A stretch of DNA of 64,000 nucleotides from Gammaproteobacteria bacterium (GTDB lineage Bacteria > Pseudomonadota > Gammaproteobacteria > DSM-16500): NCBI GenBank assembly GCA_014132615.1, contig BMAH01000048.1:1-64000 (forward strand). The letters run 5' to 3'. Position 1 is the first letter of the stretch, and each line of letters begins with the position of its first letter. Shown in pieces: positions 7,764 through 17,700 of this stretch. The notes below the pieces were generated by a model. It searched no databases. It saw only the letters and a list, made by a program, of their open reading frames with translations, and was not told the DNA's origin. A program made the translations under genes and the position numbers.

Positions 7764-9494
7764 ATGCTACTTAGAAATGTTTTGAAAAATCCATGGGAGA
7801 GTGAAACCCCCTACAACCACTTTTGGTTGCTACAACTTCTTAAAATTTTTAAATGCCCTGTTAGCACTGATGGAGCATGCTTTGGCTACGCTGGCATGGC
7901 ATTGCATGAAGCATTTGCTGGAAATTTAGTGGGGTCATCAGATCGTATAGAATTGCTTAGACATATCCCTGGAGCTTTACTTTGGGAGAAAGCAAAAAAT
8001 TTAGCAATACAAGAACTCGATGATAATGAGGTATTACATACCAACAGAATAACTTCAAAGCAGTTCCAAGAATTATCAGCAAATATCGATTTTTTTGAAA
8101 AGGAACTTATTGAAACATACATACAAGACACTCTATACAATTTAATGATTATAGAAGAAAAAATTAGTCTCCCCTATTACGACGAATTATTTGGTAAAGC
8201 GCTCACTGAAATGTCCGAAAAGTTAGCTGAGAATTTTATAAAAGCGGGGCGTTGCAAGGATGGGGAATTTGATATGAGCCTATTAACACCAGAGGAAAAT
8301 GAAACATATTCGCAAAGTTGTCAAGAAATGTTGAAACAATTGTTATATTGTGACATCGCATATTTTTTACGAGGTATACATACTTATCAAGAAAGTCTTG
8401 TACAAAAAGAAACAGTAGAAAATAGTGCTACTCAAATAAATGCGCTTGCCACTCAACTAGAGTATGTAAATGCTGAAAATTTTAAAAATGTTATTAGTTT
8501 CACAGGTGCTTATACATTAAAAGATTTAACTAATCTTTTTAAGTTTTTAGAAAATCAGTTCAAAAAAAATCAAATTCCAACAGTTGTTTTTTTATTAAAT
8601 TATGGCCTTCATGCTGCAGCAATAATTTATGATCAAAATGGTTGGACATTTAAGGAAGCAAATACTGCATTACATATACCTGAGAGGTTAAATCGGGTTA
8701 ACAATCCACATCTTAAAATAGCAGCTCAAGCTTTAAATTTAGAAAAAAGTAAAACAGTTGTAGGCTTTACTTTATATGGCTTTTCAAAAGACCATTCTGT
8801 GTTGGTAAGACTGATGGCTAATATAAAAAAACATTCATTGTGGCAAAAAATTCATACGCCTACTAATACTAAAGCACAGTTTAGAAATCAAGACCAAATT
8901 AGCTGGCTTCACTTAGCTGCTCAATTTGGTGAAATTGATCAATTACAGGCATTAATTTCATTAAAAATACCTCTTGATTGTAAAGATTGTTGTGATAGCA
9001 CACCACTTAATAAAGCTTTAGCATTTAAACAATTAGAATCCATGAATATTTTACTTATAAATGGAGCTAATCCTAATTCAGCTAATACCCCCCTATGTAT
9101 TGCTGCAAGACTATTCCCTGAGTCAGCTAAGTTATTAATTGCTTATAAAGCTTATATTAATGTTTTGGATAAAGATTACCATAAAAGCCCTTTATTTTAT
9201 GCCGTTGAAGAGGGCAATGGTGCTTTAGTTGCACTACTTTTGGATAATGGGGCTGATCTAGATTTACCATTAACAAATAATGGTGAAAAAGTTTCTCTAA
9301 TTGATCTAGCTAAGCAACAAGGTTTTTATGAAATAGCTGAATTATTAATCGCAGCAAGAGAGAGTAAACGAGATAAACAATCCGTTGCGGCTTTAATTCA
9401 ATTAAATTCAAACGAGCAAAGAGGAAAAAAGCGAAGCCTAGGTGAGGAACAAGATCTGCCACCCTCAGAAAATCGTAATAGTTATCCTTCGTAA
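7764..9494 (+). CDS. papain-like cysteine peptidase-like protein with C-terminal ankyrin repeats
   Basis: A 576-residue protein without signal peptide or membrane segment. The C-terminal third (about 378-532) contains ankyrin repeats, for example ISWLHLAAQFGEIDQLQALI, KSPLFYAVEEGNGALVALLL and NGADLD. The N-terminal part has a pattern I read as a papain-like C58/YopT-type peptidase: Cys39 in GACFGYAGMALHEAFAGN, His283 in NYGLHAAAIIYD, and Asn300 in TFKEAN, which is the usual order Cys ... His-hydrophobic strand ... Asp/Asn. Neither the peptidase assignment nor activity is proven. A basic tail (RGKKRSLG) ends the protein. The gene stands alone behind its own promoter, and its last 30 bp overlap the convergent yjbQ. 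A host-directed effector role is plausible but inferred. Confidence 0.75.
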   Translation: MLLRNVLKNPWESETPYNHFWLLQLLKIFKCPVSTDGACFGYAGMALHEAFAGNLVGSSDRIELLRHIPGALLWEKAKNLAIQELDDNEVLHTNRITSKQFQELSANIDFFEKELIETYIQDTLYNLMIIEEKISLPYYDELFGKALTEMSEKLAENFIKAGRCKDGEFDMSLLTPEENETYSQSCQEMLKQLLYCDIAYFLRGIHTYQESLVQKETVENSATQINALATQLEYVNAENFKNVISFTGAYTLKDLTNLFKFLENQFKKNQIPTVVFLLNYGLHAAAIIYDQNGWTFKEANTALHIPERLNRVNNPHLKIAAQALNLEKSKTVVGFTLYGFSKDHSVLVRLMANIKKHSLWQKIHTPTNTKAQFRNQDQISWLHLAAQFGEIDQLQALISLKIPLDCKDCCDSTPLNKALAFKQLESMNILLINGANPNSANTPLCIAARLFPESAKLLIAYKAYINVLDKDYHKSPLFYAVEEGNGALVALLLDNGADLDLPLTNNGEKVSLIDLAKQQGFYEIAELLIAARESKRDKQSVAALIQLNSNEQRGKKRSLGEEQDLPPSENRNSYPS

Positions 9495-9875
9495 ATGAGG
9501 CTGCAATCTATGCTCCCATAGATAAATTCCCTGCCAAGTACCTAATGCTAACTTACCATTCGTAATAGGCACCATAAGAAAACTTTGTGTAAGCACAGCA
9601 CGCAGATGAGAGGGCATATCGTCAGGCCCCTCATCTGCGTGCTGGTATACTTTATCCCCATCTGGTATTAAGCGGCACATGAAAGTTTCTAAATCATATT
9701 GCACGGAAGGATCTGCGTTTTCAGATAAAATTAACGAAGCGCTGGTGTGATGAAGAAAAATGTGGCACAAACCTGTATGAATCTGATCTTGTTCAACTAA
9801 GCGTGCGACTTCATCTGATAGATTGATGAAGCCGCGGCCTTGAGTTTGAATTTTTAAACTGTGTTGTTTTAACAT
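9465..9875 (-). CDS. yjbQ: YjbQ/UPF0047 family protein
   Basis: A 136-residue single-domain protein of the YjbQ family. It shows the conserved HIFLHHTSASL segment, DEGPDDMPSHLRA, and a C-terminal GTWQGIYLWEHR run with the His and Glu residues typical of the family. E. coli YjbQ has weak thiamine-phosphate synthase activity, but its physiological role is uncertain. It is cytoplasmic. The 3' end overlaps the convergent ankyrin gene by 30 bp. The coding sequence contains a 15-bp perfect inverted repeat (listed separately). It ends a minus-strand series after dedD, 9 bp downstream of that gene. Confidence 0.9.
   Translation of the reverse strand: MLKQHSLKIQTQGRGFINLSDEVARLVEQDQIHTGLCHIFLHHTSASLILSENADPSVQYDLETFMCRLIPDGDKVYQHADEGPDDMPSHLRAVLTQSFLMVPITNGKLALGTWQGIYLWEHRLQPHLRRITITIF
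9596..9644. repeat. 15-bp perfect inverted repeat within yjbQ
   Basis: CAGCACGCAGATGAG at 9596-9610 is perfectly complementary to 9630-9644, with a 19-bp spacer in which three more G-C pairs are possible across a bulged A. It lies across the codons for the conserved HADEG and SHLRA segments, so part of the match follows from protein conservation. The yjbQ mRNA could form a strong hairpin here. Confidence 0.6.
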
Positions 9876-9884
9876 CCACTTTAA

Positions 9885-10718
9885 CTATAGTTGCAATGGT
9901 TTATAACTAATAACGATACCATTTAATTTCATATCTGTTTTTAAACGCAGCGCCAGTGAACGAGCAGCTTGAGGTTTAGATTCAGGTCCTACAAACACGC
10001 GAGTATTATCACCTAATGCAGTAGAAATTTGTTGGATAAAAGCAGGGTAACCATTTGCACGTAATTGATTGACTAAGCGTAGTGCATTAGATTTATTTCT
10101 AAAACTACCTAATTGAATTACCCAAGCAGGACTTTTTAATTCTGCTAAACCTGAATCAGAAAGGGATGTAGAAGAGGATGCCTTCTTACTAGCAACTAAG
10201 ATTTTATGTGTTGCATGTGGTTTAGTTGCTTTTGCTATTTTAACGGTTGGCTCTGGCTTTTTCGCAACGGGTGCCTCTGGTTCTACAGCTGCCATGCTAG
10301 CTTCTTTTGCAGTGGCTTGTTTCGTAGAAGTTGGGATTTGCACTAAATCAGATTCAACTAAACCGGCTGTTTTTGGTTGAACTTCAGCTTGCGCTTCAGA
10401 TGAAGCATCAAGTGGGTTCACGGTTTGTTCTGAGCTAACAATGCTTGGCTTTAGCGCGCGAATAGTATCATCAGGCTGTTGGTTAACTGAATTATCGACG
10501 GCAGCTTGTGGTTCTTGTGATGTGCTTTCATTCACTTGCTCTAAAGCGGCAGTTTGAGGTTGCTGAGTAACTTGCTCAGGAAATGCAGGTGCTTGTACTA
10601 CTTGTACATTGCTAGTTTCATTTCCATTGCTACCTTTGTGGAAAAGAGGTAACAAAATTACAGCCAAGCCCAGTATAACAAAAACGCCTAATATCCTTTG
10701 TTTTACTTTTCTATCCAC
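9885..10718 (-). CDS. dedD: DedD-like SPOR-domain membrane protein
   Basis: An N-terminal transmembrane helix (ILGVFVILGLAVILLPLF) is followed by a long low-complexity periplasmic linker rich in Gln, Ala, Pro and Glu. The C-terminal SPOR domain begins around SPAWVIQLGSFRNKSNALRLV. SPOR domains bind denuded glycan strands at the division septum, and DedD helps cell constriction. The longest frame starts at TTG 10730, but the GTG at 10718 has a GAGG ribosome site 6 bases upstream and gives VDRKVKQRILG, like E. coli DedD, so I use it (277 residues). It lies downstream of accD. In E. coli and many relatives folC stands between the two; here only 95 bp separate them. Confidence 0.85.
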   Translation of the reverse strand: MDRKVKQRILGVFVILGLAVILLPLFHKGSNGNETSNVQVVQAPAFPEQVTQQPQTAALEQVNESTSQEPQAAVDNSVNQQPDDTIRALKPSIVSSEQTVNPLDASSEAQAEVQPKTAGLVESDLVQIPTSTKQATAKEASMAAVEPEAPVAKKPEPTVKIAKATKPHATHKILVASKKASSSTSLSDSGLAELKSPAWVIQLGSFRNKSNALRLVNQLRANGYPAFIQQISTALGDNTRVFVGPESKPQAARSLALRLKTDMKLNGIVISYKPLQL

Positions 10719-10813
10719 ACTGCACCTCAATATTTAAAGAGTATTAATGCCATTTCCATTTTGTACAAGCTAATCTTACCTACTTCTTTTCCCAGGCTCA
10801 ATGACGTTAATAC

Positions 10814-11692
10814 TTACTTTATTTCTTTATTAACAACAGCTTTTTGCTTAGATAATTTTGCAAGTAATCGCGCTACACCTTCACGCATTTCACTCCTATG
10901 CAAAATCATATCTATCGCGCCCTGCTTTAATAAAAATTCACTGCGCTGAAAACCTTCTGGCAGTTTTTCTCTAACAGTTTGCTCAATAACTCTTGGACCT
11001 GCAAAACCTATTAATGCATTGGGTTCTGCAATAATCACATCGCCTAACATAGCTAAGCTTGCTGAAACACCACCCATGGTGGGATCGGTTAATATAGAAA
11101 TATAAGGGATGCCTTGCTCAGCAAGTTGTGCAAGGGCTGCACTCACCTTTGCCATTTGCATGAGTGAAATAAGTGCTTCTTGCATTCTTGCACCACCGCT
11201 TGCTGAAAAACAAACGAAGGGAATTTTTTTCTCAAGACTAACGTTAATGCCTTGTACAAACCGTTCGCCGACTACTGCGCCCATGGAGCCGCCTATGAAA
11301 CCATATTCGAAGGCAGCAGCAACGAGTGGCACGTGACAGACTTCACCACGCAAGACAACTAATGCTTCTTTCTCGCCCGTTTCTTCTTGAGCTGCTGCTA
11401 ACCTATCTTTGTAACGTTTTAAATCTTTAAACTTGAGTTTATCTTCAGGTAATACGTCAGCTCCAATTTCAACTTGGACGCCAGCGTCTAAGAAATAGTT
11501 TAAACGTTTACGTGCAGACACACGTATGTGGTAATCGCATTTAGGGCAGACTTCTAAGTTTCTTTCTAATTCAGACCGGTAAAGGATAGAGTTACAATTA
11601 TCGCACTTAGACCATAGACCTTCCGGTACTCCTTTTTTGGAACTTGTACCAGTCCGTATCCTAGACGGCAATAATTTTTTAAACCAGCTCAT
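10814..11692 (-). CDS. accD: acetyl-CoA carboxylase carboxyltransferase subunit beta
   Basis: AccD pairs with AccA to transfer the carboxyl group from biotin to acetyl-CoA, the first step of fatty acid synthesis. The N-terminal zinc ribbon has C30/C33 (CDNC) and C49/C52 (CPKC). The carboxyltransferase core includes [22 protein letters not shown] and [22 protein letters not shown]. Length (292 residues) and the [10 protein letters not shown] start are typical. It follows truA on the same strand (30-bp gap) and precedes dedD. Cytoplasmic. Confidence 0.97.
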   Translation of the reverse strand: MSWFKKLLPSRIRTGTSSKKGVPEGLWSKCDNCNSILYRSELERNLEVCPKCDYHIRVSARKRLNYFLDAGVQVEIGADVLPEDKLKFKDLKRYKDRLAAAQEETGEKEALVVLRGEVCHVPLVAAAFEYGFIGGSMGAVVGERFVQGINVSLEKKIPFVCFSASGGARMQEALISLMQMAKVSAALAQLAEQGIPYISILTDPTMGGVSASLAMLGDVIIAEPNALIGFAGPRVIEQTVREKLPEGFQRSEFLLKQGAIDMILHRSEMREGVARLLAKLSKQKAVVNKEIK

Positions 11693-11722
11693 ACAGTTGA
11701 CCTTTAATTAGAATGTGCAAGA

Positions 11723-12499
11723 TTATATCAAAAATGGACCATTGGGTACTGGAAATTGATAGGGATTCGGGTATTTTACCTGGATAAGATAAAGCCCATC
11801 GGGGGCTGCCGTTTCTGCTGCCGCTTTACGACTTTTAGCAGCTAATACTTGAGGCATCCACCCTATCTCTTTGAATCCAGCCCCAATTTTTAGCATGCTA
11901 CCCACAATATTTCTCACCATATGGTGTAAAAAGGCATTCGCTTCTATCTCAATAATTACAAAGTCGCCTTGGCGTTTAACGGTAAATTCCGTCACATTAC
12001 GCATGGGAGAGTTGGAGTTGCATTGAGAGGATCGAAACGAGCTAAAGTCTTGTTCGCCAAGTAAAAATTGGCCAGCCTCTGCCATTTTATCTACATCTAA
12101 GGGGTAGTAATACCAAGTTACTCTATTGCTTAAAATGGCGGGCCGCACCGGATTATTATAGATAATGTAGCGATAGCGTCTCGATAAGGCTTTAAAACGT
12201 GCATGAAAGCTATAATCCACGTGTTTGGCAAAACGGACGACGATAGAGGGGGGCAAATGGGAGTTAGTACCCCATAACCAGGCATCTACGTGACGTTTAG
12301 CCTTTGTGTCAAAATGGACGACTTGACCTGTGGCATGGACGTTAGCATCGGTTCTTCCCGCACAGTGCAAGAAGATGGGTTCATTGGCAACCTTAGCTAA
12401 TGCTTCTTGTAAGCAGCCTTGAATGGTGGTTAAGCCCTGTTGGGCTTGCCAACCGTAATAGCCAAATCCATTGTATTCTATACCTAAAGCAACACGCAT
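11723..12499 (-). CDS. truA: tRNA pseudouridine(38-40) synthase
   Basis: TruA converts U38-U40 of the tRNA anticodon stem-loop to pseudouridine. The catalytic Asp51 lies in [18 protein letters not shown], and the second signature [11 protein letters not shown] is present. At 258 residues it is slightly shorter than E. coli TruA but complete. Its start codon overlaps the fimV-like stop (TGATG), so it is translationally coupled. The order asd-fimV-truA-accD is the ancestral gammaproteobacterial arrangement. Confidence 0.97.
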   Translation of the reverse strand: MRVALGIEYNGFGYYGWQAQQGLTTIQGCLQEALAKVANEPIFLHCAGRTDANVHATGQVVHFDTKAKRHVDAWLWGTNSHLPPSIVVRFAKHVDYSFHARFKALSRRYRYIIYNNPVRPAILSNRVTWYYYPLDVDKMAEAGQFLLGEQDFSSFRSSQCNSNSPMRNVTEFTVKRQGDFVIIEIEANAFLHHMVRNIVGSMLKIGAGFKEIGWMPQVLAAKSRKAAAETAAPDGLYLIQVKYPNPYQFPVPNGPFLI

Positions 12500-12816
12500 C
12501 AGAGTACGCTCAATAACTGTTGCGCCTCTTCCTGTTGAGTAGCATTTCCTTGAGTGATGACTGAATGCAAAATCGTTTTTGCTAAATGTTCTTTACCTGT
12601 TTCTATGTAAGCTCTAGCCAAATCTAATTGCGTGGTAATTTCATCTTCTCCTGCGAAATCACCGACTTCGACTGTATTCTTACTAGCCGTATCATTAAGA
12701 TTCTCTTCTTTTGCATTTTGCAAAATAAAGTACACGCCAATAGAAAATAATAAAAGCGCACTTACAATAATGGTAAATAAAATGGGTAAGTTGTATGTTA
12801 GTAAAGTAGTAATCAT
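12499..12816 (-). CDS. fimV: minimal FimV-like protein (membrane anchor plus FimV C-terminal domain)
   Basis: Only 105 residues. It has one transmembrane helix (about 9-32), a short acidic linker and a C-terminal motif [26 protein letters not shown] that closely follows the FimV C-terminal domain. FimV/HubP proteins are usually several hundred to over a thousand residues, with a periplasmic LysM domain and a long acidic cytoplasmic part; both are missing. Position between asd (ATGA overlap) and truA (1-bp overlap) is exactly that of fimV, so I read it as a reduced FimV/HubP polarity factor rather than a fragment. No disrupted upstream part exists, as asd directly abuts it. Confidence 0.7.
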   Translation of the reverse strand: MITTLLTYNLPILFTIIVSALLLFSIGVYFILQNAKEENLNDTASKNTVEVGDFAGEDEITTQLDLARAYIETGKEHLAKTILHSVITQGNATQQEEAQQLLSVL

Positions 12817-13826
12817 GATGGTAAATGATGCTTAATTAAATGTTCAGCAATTTGCACAGAGTTTAAGGCTGCACCTTTACGTAAATTATCTGCAACAATC
12901 CATAAGTTTAATCCTTTATCGTGAGAAATGTCTTCTCTAATACGACCGACGTAAACATGATCTTTACCTGCTGCATCTTGTGCTGGCGTTGGGTAAGGAT
13001 ATTTACCTGTCATCACTGTGATCCCTTGAGCTTTTGATAAAATATCTATGGCTTCTTTAGCTGATAGTTTTTGTTTCGTTTCAATATGCACAGAGGCAGC
13101 ATGTCCGCAAATAACTGGCACTCTAACAGCAGTTGGATTAATCGCCAAGGTTTTGTCGTTAAATATTTTTTGCATTTCCCACACAATTTTCATTTCTTCG
13201 CGGGTATAACCATTATCTTGAAAATCATCGATATGAGGTAAAACATTAAAGGCAATTTGTTGAGAATAAATTTTGGGTTGAATTTGTTGATGGTTGAGTA
13301 ATTGCTGAGTTTGCTCTGTTAATTCAGCGATTGCTTCTTTACCTGTACCTGACACAGATTGATAAGTTGCTACGTTAATACGGCTAATGCCTACTGCATC
13401 GTAAATAGGTTTTAACCCCACAGCAATAGGTATGGTGTTGCAATTGGGACTTGCAATAATCCTACTTTTATAGCGTGACAAATCATTGATATTCACTTCA
13501 GGAATCACCAAAGGTACTTCATCATGAGTGCGATAAAAATAACTTTTATCTATTACAATATTTCCGGCAGCCACGGCTTTGGGTGCGTATCTTTCAGCTA
13601 AATGATTACCTACACAAAAAAAGGCTAATTGTGTTTGGGAAAAATCAAAAGAGGCTAAGTCATAAATAGATTGTGCTTTACCATGAAATAGTATTTCTTT
13701 GCCGGCAGATTGCTGACTAGCTAATAAATAAATTTTATCTATTGGAAAGGCTCTTTCTTCAAGTAGAGAGAGTAATGTTGTTCCCACTAAACCTGTGGCA
13801 CCTACAATAGCTATAGAATAACCCAT
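12813..13826 (-). CDS. asd: aspartate-semialdehyde dehydrogenase
   Basis: Asd reduces aspartyl phosphate to aspartate semialdehyde for lysine/diaminopimelate, threonine and methionine synthesis. The NADP-binding GATGLVGTTLLSLL is at the N-terminus. The active-site Cys129 lies in ASPNCNTIP, and the substrate/His region is VICGHAASVHIETK. Length (337 residues) matches the shorter Asd class. It overlaps the fimV-like gene by 4 bp and lies 11 bp downstream of the alpha/beta hydrolase gene. Confidence 0.96.
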   Translation of the reverse strand: MGYSIAIVGATGLVGTTLLSLLEERAFPIDKIYLLASQQSAGKEILFHGKAQSIYDLASFDFSQTQLAFFCVGNHLAERYAPKAVAAGNIVIDKSYFYRTHDEVPLVIPEVNINDLSRYKSRIIASPNCNTIPIAVGLKPIYDAVGISRINVATYQSVSGTGKEAIAELTEQTQQLLNHQQIQPKIYSQQIAFNVLPHIDDFQDNGYTREEMKIVWEMQKIFNDKTLAINPTAVRVPVICGHAASVHIETKQKLSAKEAIDILSKAQGITVMTGKYPYPTPAQDAAGKDHVYVGRIREDISHDKGLNLWIVADNLRKGAALNSVQIAEHLIKHHLPS

Positions 13827-13837
13827 ATTAAATCTCC

Positions 13838-14719
13838 TTAACCCTGCTCTACGCCTTGCAACCAGACGCTGATGGTTTCACCAATTAAATCAGGACAACT
13901 TTCCTGCGCAAGGTGAAATTCTTCTCCGATATCGACTACTTCTAAATTAGGCAAATTATCTTTTGCCCACATGATGCTAGACATTGTTGTAATAAAACCA
14001 GGCACAGAATAAAGCATTAGTTTGGGTAATTGAGAGTGCATGAGTTTTATCGAGTAATCGTAAATAATTTTGTCAGTTGTACTATTTTCATTACCATTAG
14101 GTAGTTCTTCTAGGTATTTTAAGATAGGTTTATTGCTTTCTTCTTTATCAAAGGAATGACAATAATTTTCTATTTCTGCTTCAGTCAGCGTGCGCATAGC
14201 ATGTTGATTTAAGATTTTATTGATAAGCTCTTTACATTTCAAATTGGTTTTCTTATCTAGTTGGCGCATAGAAATTAATTGCTCTTGGAACGGTAAAGAA
14301 AGATCAGTGCCATGCTCTTGGCGTAAAAAAATTTCGTAAAAGGCAAGTGCTTTACAATTTTTTTCATGCGCCATAGCATAGCTTAACCCTATTACTCCAC
14401 CCCAGCCGTGCATAACCAATGTTACTTTTTTCAAGTTTAATGCATGGATAAATTGAGTAATGTAGTGAATATGATCTTGCAGTGAATAATTAATGTCAGG
14501 TTTATCTGACCAACCAAATCCAATTAGGTCGGGCGCTATGCAACGACCTAATTTAGCAAGATGCGGTATCACATTGCGCCATAAATAACATGAAGTAGGA
14601 ACACCATGTAAAAATACAATAGGATCCCCTTCCCCTGTGTCAAGATAATGCATTTTTGCACCATCTATCTCTACGTATTTCGAAGGGTAATCCAATTTAT
14701 CTGAAATCCTTTCATTCAT
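13838..14719 (-). CDS. alpha/beta hydrolase, haloalkane-dehalogenase-like, nucleophile replaced
   Basis: The fold and sequence resemble haloalkane dehalogenases: FLHGVPTSCYLWRNVIPHL, then APDLIGFGWSDKP, then the nucleophile elbow. There the family has H-D-W-G-G/S, but this protein reads MHGWGG, so the catalytic Asp is Gly105 (codon GGC). The C-terminal catalytic His is kept (EEFHLAQESCPDLIG, His269). The protein may therefore be inactive as a hydrolase or use other chemistry. I start at the second Met (14719), which has AAGGG upstream and falls 10 bp after the gdh stop; the longer frame would run into gdh. Product 293 residues, no signal peptide. Confidence 0.8.
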   Translation of the reverse strand: MNERISDKLDYPSKYVEIDGAKMHYLDTGEGDPIVFLHGVPTSCYLWRNVIPHLAKLGRCIAPDLIGFGWSDKPDINYSLQDHIHYITQFIHALNLKKVTLVMHGWGGVIGLSYAMAHEKNCKALAFYEIFLRQEHGTDLSLPFQEQLISMRQLDKKTNLKCKELINKILNQHAMRTLTEAEIENYCHSFDKEESNKPILKYLEELPNGNENSTTDKIIYDYSIKLMHSQLPKLMLYSVPGFITTMSSIMWAKDNLPNLEVVDIGEEFHLAQESCPDLIGETISVWLQGVEQG

Positions 14720-14729
14720 TACTCTACCC

Positions 14730-17700
14730 TTATGCTGCCTGTACAAAGTCGAATAATTCACGCAATACAACTGAATATGTCACGAAACCAACGGCATCGC
14801 TAGCTTTGATATCAGAAAGTAATTTCTGCCAGCGTTCGATGAGGAATTGATAGCGGCTAATCCATACATCAATACGTCCTTCTATACTCTTACCTTTAGC
14901 TTCTTTCGCTTTCATATTCAGTACGCGTGCGCTTAGTTTACGTTGTACGCGATCTAAGTCGTCTCTAAAGCCAGCTCTTGCTAATTCATCCCATTGATTT
15001 TCAACGACGTAACTATTCATTAAGTCCCTGACCCAATTTAATTCCAACCTTTCTCCCAGTAAGAAGTAGGCTTTAGCCATATCCATTAGTGGCAATTCAT
15101 ATTTCTTAGCTGATTCAACGATATCAAGCGAAGTAAATAAAGCATGGCAAGAAGCAACACTCTTAGCTAATTCAGGTGTAACACCTTGCTCTATGAAATA
15201 TTCAATATTTGAATCTACCGCATTCTTTTCAATTTCATCTAATAATTGTGGTAAATGATCAATAATTTCCGCAATAGGTTTAGCAAAGTCATTAATTGTT
15301 TCTTGTATATCTAGCGTAGGCTTGCGATTACGTAAAAACCAACGGGTTGCACGCCTGATAAGATAATAAATTTGCAACATCATTTTATATTGCACTTCAG
15401 GCGTCACTTTATTATCTAACAACATAATTTGGTGCCACATTTCATCCATGTGATAAATATTTTCAGTGACAGCAAAGGCGCGGATGATAAATGAAATCGA
15501 TGCACCTGTTTCACGCTGTAAACGCTCAACAAAGTTAATACCCATACGATCGGTGATACTTTTACATAACTGAGTTGAAATGATTTCTCTACGCAAACTG
15601 TGTTCCTTCATTTGCGGTAAAAAGTTTTCACGTAAGGGTTTGGGGAATTCAGTTAATAAGTATTTAACAAAGTAAGGATCTTCTGGAACATCGGTTGCTA
15701 AAATGTCTTGTTTTAAATACATTTTGCAATACGCTAATAACATGGCAATTTCAGGACGTGTTAGCGGTTTATTATTCGCTTTACGTTCCAGCAATGTTTT
15801 ATCGTCAGGGAGGTATTCTAGTTTCCTATCTAAACGACCTGACTTTTCTAAGTCATTCATATAGTGTCTAAATAAATCCATGGTTTGTTGCGCAACGGAT
15901 GTTTCTAAACTTAGCATTTGTGTTTGATCATAATTATCTAACAATACTAAGCCAGCCACTTCATCTGTCATTTTTTCAAGTAACACATTGCGATCTTCGC
16001 GTGTCATTTCGCCATTTGCAATTAAGCGATTAAGAAGCACTTTAATGTTAACTTCATGGTCTGAACAATCTACACCTGCTGAGTTATCAATGAAGTCAGT
16101 ATTGACTATCCCACCTTGAAGTGAGTATTCGATACGTGCTAACTGAGTCATACCCAAGTTACCACCTTCTGCTATCACGCGAGCATTTAATTCTGTTGCG
16201 TCGATACGAATTCCATCATTGGTTCTATCGCCTGCATCAGCATGCGTTTCTTGTGTTGATTTAACAAAGGTACCAATACCACCATTCCAAATTAAATCGA
16301 CAGGCGCTTTCAACATAGCCTTAATTAATTCATTAGGGAACATGGTATCTTTTTTCGTATTTAATACATGTTTAATTTCAGGTGTTAACTTAATAACTTT
16401 AGCGGTGCGATTAAATACACCACCGCCTTTTGAAATTAATTCCGGGTTGTAATCCATCCAGCTTGAGCGAGGTAAATTGAATAAGCGCTTTCTTTCTTCA
16501 TAGCTTATTGCTGGGTCTGGTTCTGGATCTAAAAAAATATGCATGTGGTTAAATGCACCGATTAACTTGGTATGTTTAGATAACAACATACCATTACCAA
16601 ATACATCCCCTGCCATATCGCCTATACCGACTGCGGTAAAATCATGTTCTTCTGGATTGATACCTAATTCTCGGAAATGACGTTTAACAGAAACCCATAC
16701 ACCGCGAGAGGTGATACCCATTTTCTTATGATCGTAACCAGCAGAACCACCTGATGCAAACGCATCGTCTAACCAAAAGCCGTATTTTTGCGCGATACCA
16801 TTTGCAATATCTGAGAAAGTTGCTGTGCCTTTATCGGCAGCAACAACTAAATAAGGATCATCTTCATCATAGCGTACGACATTGGCAGGTGGTGTAATGA
16901 CACCGTCTACAATATTATCTGTGATATCTAGTAAACCGCTGATGAAAATAGAATAGCAATTAATACCTTCTTGCATATATTCATCACGTGTCATTTCAGG
17001 TGTTTGTGCTTTCTTAACAACAAAACCACCTTTTGCACCTTCAGGAACAATAACGGTATTTTTTACTTGCTGTGCTTTCATTAAGCCCAATACTTCTGTG
17101 CGGAAATCTTCACGCCTATCTGACCAACGTAAGCCACCGCGCGCAACTTTACCAGCGCGTAAGTGAATACCTTCTACGCGAGGTGAATAAACAAAAATTT
17201 CAAACTTAGGTCGTGGTAGAGGTAAGTCTGAAATAGAAAGCGGATCAAATTTTAATGAGATATACGGTTTTGCTTTGCCATCTGCGGCTGTTTGGAAATA
17301 GTTAGTACGTAAGGTAGCTTGCATGACTTCCAATAGACGACGAATGATCCTATCTTCATCTAAGCTTGCTACGGAATCTAATGCTTGTTCAATATAAGCT
17401 AACAATTCTTTTGGATTAACACCGCCGTTTGCATGATAAGAAGGATCGAAACGCAAGACAAATAATTGCACTAATGCTTTTGCAATTTCTGCATTATTGA
17501 TAAGCGCTGCTTCTATGTAATTTTGGCTGAATGTAAAACCGGTTTGTCTTAAGTATTTAGTATAAGCACGTAACATAGCAGTTTCTTGCCATGTTAAATT
17601 TGCTTCTAATACTAAACGATTAAATCCATCATTTTCTGCTTCACCAAACCAAATTTTGGTAAAGGCTTCTTGGAATGTTTCTTTGATATCGGCAACATTA

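Noticed and set aside
16219-16452. plus-strand ORF inside gdh
   Set aside because: A shadow of the gdh reading frame, without its own translation signals.
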